Shown: positions 16,725 to 25,500 of the stretch, one piece after another
Layout of the letters: each line of letters opens with the position of its first letter
Position numbering within the stretch: the stretch's first letter is position 1
Assembly (NCBI GenBank): GCA_002307035.1
Contig: DBTL01000138.1
Location: 33,762 to 61,238, forward strand
Length of the DNA stretch: 27,477 nt
Direction: 5' to 3'
Origin: Bacteroides sp. UBA1317
GTDB lineage: Bacteria; Bacteroidota; Bacteroidia; Bacteroidales; Bacteroidaceae
Notes under the pieces: model-generated
Seen by the model: only the letters and a program-made list of their open reading frames with translations
Told to the model about the DNA's origin: nothing
Databases searched by the model: none
Program-made: the position numbers and the translations under genes

Positions 16725-19700
16725 TTAGAAATTCAAATTAACACCAAATGTAATAGAACGAGTAGTAGGATATTTATCCTGATAATCAATACCCGGATAC
16801 AAGAAATAATTATCCACTTCCGGATCAATTCCCGAATAACCCGTAATGCAAAATAGATTGGATCCCGAAACATATATGCGGGCATTATTAATATATCTTT
16901 TTAAAGAGCTCTTAATTGGAAAAGTATACCCTAAAGTAGCATTAGAAAGTTTTATAAAATCACCATCTTCAATGTTGTCACTCCAAAAACCTTGTGACAT
17001 GGAACTGGATAGTTGTACCATCAATTGCTTTCCCGTAGTTTCATCAATAACTGCAGTACCATCGGCATTTATGGCGGAATGATAGTTTGCCGCTGATTTT
17101 AAACGATTGTAAGCAATGGAGTTATTTTCATAAAAACAACGTTGCGCATTCAATATTTGATAACCAAACTGACCCGTAAACTGTAAACTCAAATCAAAAC
17201 CTTTATAACGGAACGTATGATTCCATCCCATATATAATTTGGGAAGCCCGTTACCTAAACGTTGACGATTGGCTTCTTCATTATAACTGGTATCAAACTC
17301 TTTTACATTCCACCCGCCATTACCATCCGAGACTTCTACCAGAACCACTCCGTTTTCACTGACGCCAACTGATTTCAATCCCCAAAAATCACCTAAACTA
17401 TGCCCCACTTCCATACAGTGGGTAGTCACACTAATGGGCTCTCCCAATCCACCTACTTCCATAAAATTATCTGTCTCATACAAATCATTTGATAAACTCA
17501 ACAGTTTGTTTTTATTATGAGATAAGGTGAGTGTAGTGTTCCACTCAAAATTTCTGGTCTTCACAGGAATTGCATTCACCATTACTTCAATACCCGTATT
17601 GCGCATTGAACCCACATTAGCAGTAGTATAATTATAAAGATTTGGGGGAACTGGTACAGAGTAGTCATATAATAGATCCACTGTCTTTTTTATATAATAA
17701 TCCACAGAACCTCTTAACCGGCCATCCAATGCTTCCCAATCCATGCCAAAATTCCATTCTTTAGTTTTTTCCCATTTTAAATCAGGATTTGGATTTTGGG
17801 AAACAGCTAAAGAGGGAGTCCAAGAACCTGACGAATCCAAATGCTTACCATAAGTATCATAATCATACATTGTCAAAGACAAGTATGAACTACTTGGAAT
17901 AACACCGGTCATACCATAACCTACGCGTAACTTCAAATAATCTAGCCACCTGAACTTTTTCATAAACTTCTCATTGCTCATAGTCCATCCCAAAGAAGTC
18001 GATGGGAAAGTACCCCATTTATGATTGTCACCGAACTTAGAAGACCCTTCATGGCGTATACTGATCATAGCATTAAAACGATTATCATACCCATAATTTA
18101 CTCGTCCGAAAAAGCCAACCAAGGTATTGTCATCTTTTGAGGAGCTCATACTGGCTGTCTGATCATCATCCGTCAGATAACTACCTTGTGCCAAATTATT
18201 ATATAAATAAGATTCTGAGGGGAAATTCCCATTACCGGCAGAAAAACCATCGTTTACATTGTATAAATAACTGTAACCCGCTAAAGCGGTAACTTTGTGT
18301 TTATCAATCGTAAAATCATATTTAGTAGTTAATTCCACATTATCACTTCGTGTATTACTTGATGATTTAGAAGCCCAACCATTACAATCAGCTATAGACT
18401 GGCTATAATATTTGCTTGTATAATAAGTTTCTCCTTCCGTCAAATTCTCTTTCATAGACAACATTAAATTGGTTTGCCATCCCTTAACCGGTTCAAAAGT
18501 AACATTCCCGGTCACACGAGTGATATGTATGCGCGTGTCACCAATCATTTCATTTTGAATCTCCACCGGATTATAGTAATACAACTTATTGAAGTTTTCA
18601 TTATATGAACCATCTTCATTGTATATGGGTGATGATGGATTACGAATGATAGCTTGCCTATATACATAGGCATTGTTATTATTTGTATAAGTCTGGCGCC
18701 CATATAAAACATTAAGATTAATCTTTAACATATCATTTAATGTATATTGGGTAAAGTCTAACTGCATCTTCAAATTGCGGTTATCACTTTTACGCATAAT
18801 ACCTTGCTCGTCACTATAAGTGACATTTCCAGAATAAGTAGAATTTTTAGAACCACCTTCTATCGTTAAAGAATGATTCTGTTTGTATCCGGCTTTACGA
18901 GTTACGGCTTTTAGCCAATCTGTGTCATAACCTTCATACGAGAAACTGGTACGTCCATAAATAATATCATTAGTATCCATAAAATCCGAGGTGTCAAACC
19001 AATCGGATAAAGATACATAGCCTGAATAGCTGACTGATGCACGTGACTCACGCTTTCCCGTCTTAGTTGTAATTAAAATAACTCCGTTAGCGCCTCGAGT
19101 ACCATAAATAGCCGCCGCTGAAGCATCCTTTAAAACATCAATGGAAGCGATATTTTCAGGAGCTACAGTAGTTAAACTACCTTCTACACCATCTACTAAA
19201 ATCAAAGGAGTTACACTACCCTGTATAGTACTGATGCCACGAAGCATAATACTGGAAGTTTCTGTCGGATCACCACTAGAATTTGTTACACTTAAACCTG
19301 CAATTTTCCCCTTTACCAACTCCGCAGCATCACCAATTTTACCGATAGTAAAATCTTCTGCTTTAACACTTGCAACAGTACTTGTTACATCTCCTTTGCG
19401 TTGTGTACCGTAACCAATTACCACTACCTCATCTACTAATTCGGAGTCTTCAGTTAAAGTGATTCGGGTATTTCTTTCTTTAGCTGATGTCTCTGTCGTT
19501 TTATACCCAATATAAGAAACAACAAGTACTGAAGTTGGATTTTGTACGTTTAACGTAAATCTCCCTTCCAAGTCACTAATAGTTCCATTGGTAGTTCCTT
19601 TTTCTACAATGTTGGCACCAATAATGGGCTCTCCGGATTTATCAACGATTGTTCCAGTAACTTTGATTCGTTGCTGTGTGTTTTCTTTTGCCAATCGGTT

Positions 19701-19817
19701 GCTTGTATCAACTGCATAAAGCGAATACGTATCGACGCCGGTAGCAAAAAAAACACAAACTACCATCTTTAATAAACTTTTGTGCCAAAAGCTTGAATAA
19801 CATTGAGATGTGTTCAT
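16725..19817 (-). CDS. SusC/RagA TonB-dependent outer-membrane transporter
   Basis: A 1030-aa TonB-linked beta-barrel that imports oligosaccharides across the outer membrane with its SusD partner. After a signal sequence with a long N-terminal stretch (hydrophobic core about 16-35) comes a CarboxypepD_reg-like domain (about 52-125, GTIVDKSGEPIIGANI), then EVVVIGYGTQRKGD and the plug (about 140-255, with LKDASAAAIYGTRGANG). The barrel fills the rest and ends with an aromatic residue (GVNLNF), as outer-membrane barrels do. Length is typical. A shorter start at residue 18 is possible. It lies 31 bp after the first GH127 gene and 11 bp before susD. I saw no N-terminal anti-sigma-interaction (STN) domain, consistent with control by the HTCS and not an ECF sigma factor. 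Confidence 0.97.
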   Translation of the reverse strand: MNTSQCYSSFWHKSLLKMVVCVFFATGVDTYSLYAVDTSNRLAKENTQQRIKVTGTIVDKSGEPIIGANIVEKGTTNGTISDLEGRFTLNVQNPTSVLVVSYIGYKTTETSAKERNTRITLTEDSELVDEVVVIGYGTQRKGDVTSTVASVKAEDFTIGKIGDAAELVKGKIAGLSVTNSSGDPTETSSIMLRGISTIQGSVTPLILVDGVEGSLTTVAPENIASIDVLKDASAAAIYGTRGANGVILITTKTGKRESRASVSYSGYVSLSDWFDTSDFMDTNDIIYGRTSFSYEGYDTDWLKAVTRKAGYKQNHSLTIEGGSKNSTYSGNVTYSDEQGIMRKSDNRNLKMQLDFTQYTLNDMLKINLNVLYGRQTYTNNNNAYVYRQAIIRNPSSPIYNEDGSYNENFNKLYYYNPVEIQNEMIGDTRIHITRVTGNVTFEPVKGWQTNLMLSMKENLTEGETYYTSKYYSQSIADCNGWASKSSSNTRSDNVELTTKYDFTIDKHKVTALAGYSYLYNVNDGFSAGNGNFPSESYLYNNLAQGSYLTDDDQTASMSSSKDDNTLVGFFGRVNYGYDNRFNAMISIRHEGSSKFGDNHKWGTFPSTSLGWTMSNEKFMKKFRWLDYLKLRVGYGMTGVIPSSSYLSLTMYDYDTYGKHLDSSGSWTPSLAVSQNPNPDLKWEKTKEWNFGMDWEALDGRLRGSVDYYIKKTVDLLYDYSVPVPPNLYNYTTANVGSMRNTGIEVMVNAIPVKTRNFEWNTTLTLSHNKNKLLSLSNDLYETDNFMEVGGLGEPISVTTHCMEVGHSLGDFWGLKSVGVSENGVVLVEVSDGNGGWNVKEFDTSYNEEANRQRLGNGLPKLYMGWNHTFRYKGFDLSLQFTGQFGYQILNAQRCFYENNSIAYNRLKSAANYHSAINADGTAVIDETTGKQLMVQLSSSMSQGFWSDNIEDGDFIKLSNATLGYTFPIKSSLKRYINNARIYVSGSNLFCITGYSGIDPEVDNYFLYPGIDYQDKYPTTRSITFGVNLNF

Positions 19818-19848
19818 TGTTTTTTAAATTTAAGATTAATACTATAGG

Positions 19849-22284
19849 TTATTTATTTACTTTCCATTCAATGACTCCTCCCGATTCTCCTTTGCGTAGT
19901 TGTGCCGCAATTTTCAAACTTTTAGTAGTAACGGGTTTGAAAGCCAGGTGATTGTAAGTATCTTTTTTTACTGTGTATGGAGTTGAGGCTTGCACTTCTT
20001 TCCAATTATTTCCTTCTTTGAAATAAAGCTTCCAACTTTCGGGTATTCTGAAGTTTCCGTCGTAATGGTCAAAATCAAGCCAATATACATCCACGCTTGA
20101 GATCGTTTCCAGTTTATCAAACTCATAGACCATTGTTTCTAACGAACCTTTCTTTAGCCACCAATAGTGATAAGGCTTTGATATGTCCGATGAACTTTTG
20201 GGTTCCCATTGGTCGTTTACTCCCCAAGCCCATTCTTGTGTTGAGGCTGATTCGGGCGCATCTTTTTGAAGAGGTGTCCTCATCGTAAATGTGCGTGCGC
20301 GTGAGGCGATTGTTGGTACAGGAACAGGACGGGCATAGTTGGCTGCGTAAGGAATCCATACGGCCATTTCGTCTGCTCCACGATTATTCCACGTAGAATA
20401 AGGGATAGCTGTGAAGGCAACGTCTTTTTCCTTCCCTGTGAGTGAAACTTCTTTTGCTTTTCCTTTCAGTACCATTACGCCGTTTAGCAGGTCTTTATCG
20501 AATTGAACATTGAATGAAGTATTGTCGGGGATGTACTTGTTTAGCACATGTTTGTCAGCTTGATCGACACCTTCCAGACAATAGACAATCGGGCCGCGTT
20601 GTATGGCAAGTTTACCTTCGTCGTCTTTCACATTTGGATTGGTTTTTATCCGGCGGACAGGCATGGGGAGATTGATCTCTATCTTATCCCCTTTTTCCCA
20701 TGTACGTACTAATGTTATATAGCCGTTGCTCTCTTTTACGCTTTCTCTTTTTCCGTTTATGGATAGGCTGATGGCCTGTGATTGATCGGTGAATGAATAT
20801 AAATCCGATGGAACAGGTGATTTTTTTGCCCACCCCGGCACTCGTAATCTCATGGCAAATTTTGATTGTTTCTCCGGATTAACGGTCAATTCCACGTGAC
20901 CTTCCCATGGATAAGAGGTTGTTTGTTTTATCTCTATGGTGTTGGCTTGTGTATTGATGGAACCTTGGCTTTGCACATAGAGGTTTACATAAATGTCATT
21001 GCCTTGTGTGGCATATACATAGTTTGGTATGGAAGGCATGAATCGGGTGATGTTGCCGGGGCAGCAAGCGCATCCAAACCATTTCTGGCGTTCATGTTGC
21101 CCCATTGATTCCAGTGGATTGTCGTAGAAGAATTTATCGCCACTTAAGGATACGCCCGATACTACTCCATTATACATGGCCCGTTCTACCACATCGATGT
21201 ATTTTGCATCTCCTGTAGCTAGAAACATCCGTTGATTCCAGTATACATTAGCTATGGCCGCACAAGTTTCACAGTATGCCTGCTGGTTATGAAGTTCATA
21301 GTTTGGACCGAAGCCTTCTCCCTGCGCTCTGGAGCCAATTCCTCCGGTGATATATAGTTTTTTGCTAACCATATTGTCCCAAATGTTTTTCAGTGCATTA
21401 AAGTATGCAGTGTCATGGGTAAGAGAGGCAACATCGGCCACTCCTGAATATAGATAGCCGGCACGAACGGCATGTCCCACTATCTCTTTTTGTTGCAGAA
21501 TAGGCATGTGATCTTGGCTATATGCATTTAGCTTGTGTCCATCTGTTCCCCGACCGGTCTCCTCCACAAAATATTTGGCCAGTTTCAGATAATTTTCGTT
21601 TCCGGTGACGTTGTACAGTTTAGCCAATGCCATTTCAACAATCGGATGTCCGGACGGAACATGTTTCTGCCCTTCGTTAGGGCCGAACACCTTACAGATA
21701 AGGTCGGCATTCTTAATGGCTACATTGAGTAATGTCTTTTTTCCAGTAGCTTTATAATGGGCAACGGCGGCTTCATACAGATGTCCGCAGTTATAAAGTT
21801 CATGGCTGTTTATTTTTTCCCATTTGCTGCTTCCCCACCAGCCCGAAAGGCGAGTACATTTGTTGGTAACGCAGGTACAAAGGTATCCGTCTGTTTCTTG
21901 AGCCGCACCGATTAAATGAATCACACTATCGAGATAGGCATCTAATTTTTTGTCATATTTTACGGCTAATGAATAAGAGGCTCCTTCGATGATTTTATAT
22001 GGGTCGGTATCGTCAAATGAAAAATCGCCTTTTTGTTCTCCTTTTATCAACCCACCGGCAAGAGCAAAGTTGTCAAAACGCCCATTCTTTTCGCATTCTT
22101 TGAAGGCTGAAGGAATAGACACTGTTCGGTTAGTCTCTATTCTTGGAGCCCAGAAACTGTCGCAGAAATGGACTTGTGTAAAGGGAACTTCTTTTATCGG
22201 ATCTCCGGATTGTTTGTAAGATGAACTACATGATAATATTCCTATTGTAGTACATCCAATAAGCAGAAGGTTTTTGCCTTTCAT
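19849..22284 (-). CDS. GH127 beta-L-arabinofuranosidase, lipoprotein type
   Basis: First gene of the PUL operon, an 811-aa GH127 enzyme. The signal ends in ILSC with lipidated C19, followed by SSSYKQ. That lacks the acidic run of Bacteroides surface-export signals, so it may be anchored facing the periplasm. The zinc/thiolate active site is complete: acid/base E323 (GEGFGP), E339 and C341 (CETC), nucleophile C407 and C408 (GCACCP). It is a clear paralogue of the GH127 at 6183-8588, including the C-terminal extension with RIPESWKLYFK, but differs through much of its length, which suggests two distinct linkages or chain positions. GH127 removes beta-L-arabinofuranosyl units, classically from hydroxyproline-linked arabino-oligosaccharides. 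It lies divergent from the HTCS gene. Confidence 0.93.
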   Translation of the reverse strand: MKGKNLLLIGCTTIGILSCSSSYKQSGDPIKEVPFTQVHFCDSFWAPRIETNRTVSIPSAFKECEKNGRFDNFALAGGLIKGEQKGDFSFDDTDPYKIIEGASYSLAVKYDKKLDAYLDSVIHLIGAAQETDGYLCTCVTNKCTRLSGWWGSSKWEKINSHELYNCGHLYEAAVAHYKATGKKTLLNVAIKNADLICKVFGPNEGQKHVPSGHPIVEMALAKLYNVTGNENYLKLAKYFVEETGRGTDGHKLNAYSQDHMPILQQKEIVGHAVRAGYLYSGVADVASLTHDTAYFNALKNIWDNMVSKKLYITGGIGSRAQGEGFGPNYELHNQQAYCETCAAIANVYWNQRMFLATGDAKYIDVVERAMYNGVVSGVSLSGDKFFYDNPLESMGQHERQKWFGCACCPGNITRFMPSIPNYVYATQGNDIYVNLYVQSQGSINTQANTIEIKQTTSYPWEGHVELTVNPEKQSKFAMRLRVPGWAKKSPVPSDLYSFTDQSQAISLSINGKRESVKESNGYITLVRTWEKGDKIEINLPMPVRRIKTNPNVKDDEGKLAIQRGPIVYCLEGVDQADKHVLNKYIPDNTSFNVQFDKDLLNGVMVLKGKAKEVSLTGKEKDVAFTAIPYSTWNNRGADEMAVWIPYAANYARPVPVPTIASRARTFTMRTPLQKDAPESASTQEWAWGVNDQWEPKSSSDISKPYHYWWLKKGSLETMVYEFDKLETISSVDVYWLDFDHYDGNFRIPESWKLYFKEGNNWKEVQASTPYTVKKDTYNHLAFKPVTTKSLKIAAQLRKGESGGVIEWKVNK

Positions 22285-22370
22285 AACGTTCTGGTTTTTG
22301 AATTAGATTTTTAACTTATGTTTCGGTGTGATTGCAAATTAAGGTGAAAAAGAAGAGCGATGATAAAAGA

Positions 22371-22385
22371 ATAGTCTATGACTAT
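22371..22385. promoter_or_regulatory. Candidate operator, 6-3-6 palindrome
   Basis: ATAGTC-TAT-GACTAT is a perfect 15-bp inverted repeat in the divergent gap between the PUL and the HTCS gene. It lies immediately downstream (on the - strand) of a TATTTTTG box at 22387-22394, so it would sit around the likely transcription start of the PUL operon. A regulator site is plausible, but a 6-bp half-site can arise by chance in AT-rich DNA. Confidence 0.35.
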
Positions 22386-22386
22386 G

Positions 22387-22394
22387 CAAAAATA
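22387..22394 (-). promoter_or_regulatory. Candidate -7 box for the PUL operon
   Basis: Read on the - strand this is TATTTTTG, an exact match to the Bacteroides -7 consensus TAnnTTTG. It would place the start about 95 bp before the ATG of the first GH127 gene. No good TTTG -33 box is found at the right distance, as expected for a promoter that needs an activator such as the HTCS. Confidence 0.35.
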
Positions 22395-22425
22395 ATCTGG
22401 ATAGTGAATAAATCTTTTATAGGCA

Positions 22426-22442
22426 ATTATTACTGATTATTA
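22426..22442. promoter_or_regulatory. Candidate AraC-type direct repeat
   Basis: ATTATTA occurs at 22426-22432 and again at 22436-22442, a tandem repeat with a 10-bp period, about one helical turn. It lies 32-48 bp upstream of the candidate -7 box of the PUL operon. AraC-family DNA-binding domains often read such direct repeats, and the HTCS next door ends in one. A related sequence, CTGGATTATT, lies at 22461-22470. Confidence 0.35.
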
Positions 22443-22474
22443 ATGCTTTAAGCCCTATGGCTGGATTATTCTTT

Positions 22475-22482
22475 TAGCTTTG
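22475..22482 (+). promoter_or_regulatory. Candidate -7 box for the HTCS gene
   Basis: TAGCTTTG matches TAnnTTTG and would give a 5' leader of about 75 nt before the ATG at 22565. I see no clear TTTG -33 element at the usual spacing, so the call is tentative. Confidence 0.35.
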
Positions 22483-22564
22483 TGGATGATATTGGGATGT
22501 TCTCTAGGATAAAAGCGTTAATATTGCAGAAGAAAATAATTTGTTAATAACTCTCTGTCTATTG

Positions 22565-25500
22565 ATGAAGAAACGTCTATTTTTATTTATCTCTTTTTTA
22601 GCTATCTTCTTGTCGGTTGCTAAGGCTGATCCCAGAATCTTTAGCTTTCGTCATTATACGGTGGACAATGGGCTTTCCTCTAATATTGTCAGGAGTATCT
22701 TGCAGGATAAGCGAGGCTTTATCTGGATTGGAACTGAAGAGGGTTTGAACTGTTTTGACGGGCAAAACATCAAAAAGTATTTGAGCAACGGTAGTTCTCC
22801 AACGACTTTGGGCAATAGCTACATCAACGTGTTGTTCGAAGATAGTGAAGGGAAGTTATGGATTGGCACGGATACTGGCGTTTATATCTATATCTATGAA
22901 AAAGATCTCTTCTATCTTTTTCGTCCACAAACGAAAGAGGGGGTAACGATCACATCTATCATTAACAACATTGTAGAGGACAAGCAGGGCAATGTGTGGC
23001 TTGCTACTTACGGACAAGGGGCTTTTAGATATAATCTATTGTCTCGAAAACTTGAGCAATATATGTTTCCCGGTCAGCCACAAGGCTTGATTAATTATAT
23101 TTATGCAGATAAGAAAGGTGATGTATGGGTGGCATCGAAGATAGCAAAGAAGCCTTTGGCTAAATTCAATAAACTCAAGAATTATTTTGAAAACTTCCTG
23201 GTATTGCTTGCTTCTGCTGATAAAGAATCGACTTTCTTATATATATTGGAAACCTCTAAAGGAGAACTTTGGTTGGGAACATGGGACGACGGCATCAGAA
23301 GATTGGATAAGCGTACCGGCAAAACGACAACTTTTCTCTCTCCTAAGATCAAAGGGGGTATTTTGCATATACATAGTATGGCCGAGATGAGCCAGAATGT
23401 GTTGATGATTGGTTCCGACGATGGGCTTAGCATACTTAATACGGTTACCGGAGAATATCAACGATTGGTTTCCGATGAAACAAATCCGATTTCTTTATCC
23501 AATAAGTTTATCTATCCCATCGTTAAAGATAGAGAAGGAGGAATCTGGATTGGAACATACTATGGTGGAGTGAATTACTTGTCGCCTAACAGCGGCATGT
23601 TTAGAGGATATGCCTATTCTCACTTCAGGAACTCTATTAATGGAGACATTGTCAGCCGTTTTTGTGAGGATAAGAATGGGAATATCTGGATTGGGACGGA
23701 TGATGGGGGGCTTAACTGTTATAACCCTAAGACTGGAATCTTTAAACCCTACATGCCCGAAATAGGAAAGAATAGCCTGTCTTATCACAATGTACATGCA
23801 CTTTGCCTGAACGATGACGAACTTTGGATTGGTACCTATTCAGGAGGACTGGATGTGATGAATCTTGAAACCGGACAATTCAGGCATTACGATACAGATG
23901 AAAAGGATCTTCGAACACTCGATGGAAGCAGCATTTATGCCATATTTAAAGACCGAGAGAAACGGATTTGGGTAACAAGCATGTCGGGTGTGAATCTGTA
24001 TCATTCTGAAACGGATGACTTTACCAGAGTGAAAGATTTTGGCTTCATGACAATGGACATCAAACAAGATGCGGATGGATATCTCTGGTTTGGTACGCAG
24101 GGTAAAGGGCTTTTTCGCTATGATCCTTCCCGACACGAATGGCGTAATTATACTCATGCTGCGGACGATAAGCATTCGATAGCTAGTAATCAGATTAATA
24201 GTCTGTACGTTGATTCTCACGATGTACTATGGATTGGCACCGGAGATGGTTTGTGTAGATATGATTCGAAGAAAGATGGATTCGTAACCATTCCGTTGAA
24301 AATCCCGAGTAATAATATTTGTTGCATTATTGAGAGCGATGATTTGTTGTGGCTTACTACGTCAAGAGGCTTGGTGCGCTACAATCATCACGCAACGGGA
24401 AAGCCTGTTTGCCAGGTATTTACTAAAAGTGATGGTCTGCAAAGTGACCAATTTATCTTTAATTCCGGCTTAAGAGCATCTTCCGGTCAGATTTATGTCG
24501 GAACACTCAATGGTTTTAATACTTTCTGCTCGGACAAGATTAAAAAGAATGCCTATGTTCCTCCGGTGGTTATAACAAACCTTGAGATCTTTAATAAAGA
24601 AATTCCGATTGATGCAAATGGGTTGCTACCGACAGAACTGTCTAGTATAGATTGCCTGAATTTATCTTATAAAGAGAATGTATTCAGTCTGAGGTATGCG
24701 GCATTGAGTTATAGTACTCCTGAGAAGAATCAATATGCCTACAGGCTTGATGGATTTGATGAAGAATGGAATTATGTTGGTACTCAGACAAAAGCTACTT
24801 ATACAAATCTGCCTGCAGGTAGTTATACCTTTAGAGTGAAAGCCTGCAATAATGATGGTGTTTGGAATGAAGCCGGCGCGCAATTGCGCATTGTTATTCA
24901 TCCTCCGTTCTATCTCACAGTTGGTTTTAAGATTGTTTATTTCACTTTACTCTGTCTACTGGCTGTCTTCATCATACGAACAATGCATCAGCGTTCCGAA
25001 CATAGACATAAAGAGCGGATAAAAGAGATTCAGCAAGAAAAGGAAAAGGAGGTATACGATTCTAAAATTCAGTTCTTCACAATGATAGCTCATGAGATTC
25101 GAACACCGGTGTCACTCATCATTGGCCCGATGGAAAAGATTATGTTGTCTGACTCTTCCTTGTCGGATATTGTTCGGAAAGAGCTGAATATTATTAACCG
25201 AAACAGTCAAAGGTTGCTTACGCTGGTGAACCAATTGCTTGATTTTAGAAAAGTGGAACAAGGGGCTTTTACGATTATGCCAAGTAAGTGCAATATTCAT
25301 GAATTATTGATGAATGTATATGAACGCTTCAATCCTCTGCTTCAGCAGCGAGGGATAGAGTTTGTATTCGGCTGTCCGGACAAAGAGTTTGAAGCTGTGG
25401 TAGATCAGGAGGCAATGACGAAGGTGGTGAGTAATTTGCTTACGAATGCCAATAAGTTTACCAAAGACCGTATTGTTCTTCAATGCTTGGTCAGCACTTC

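Noticed and set aside
22541..22564. Upstream extension of the HTCS to a TTG at 22541
   Set aside because: The ATG at 22565 starts a normal lysine-led signal sequence (MKKRLFLF); the eight extra residues would only lengthen it without support.
22685..24530. Repeated WIGT..GGL-coding segments as a possible DNA repeat array
   Set aside because: These are the Reg_prop propeller repeats of the HTCS protein; the DNA between copies is too diverged to be a DNA-level repeat.
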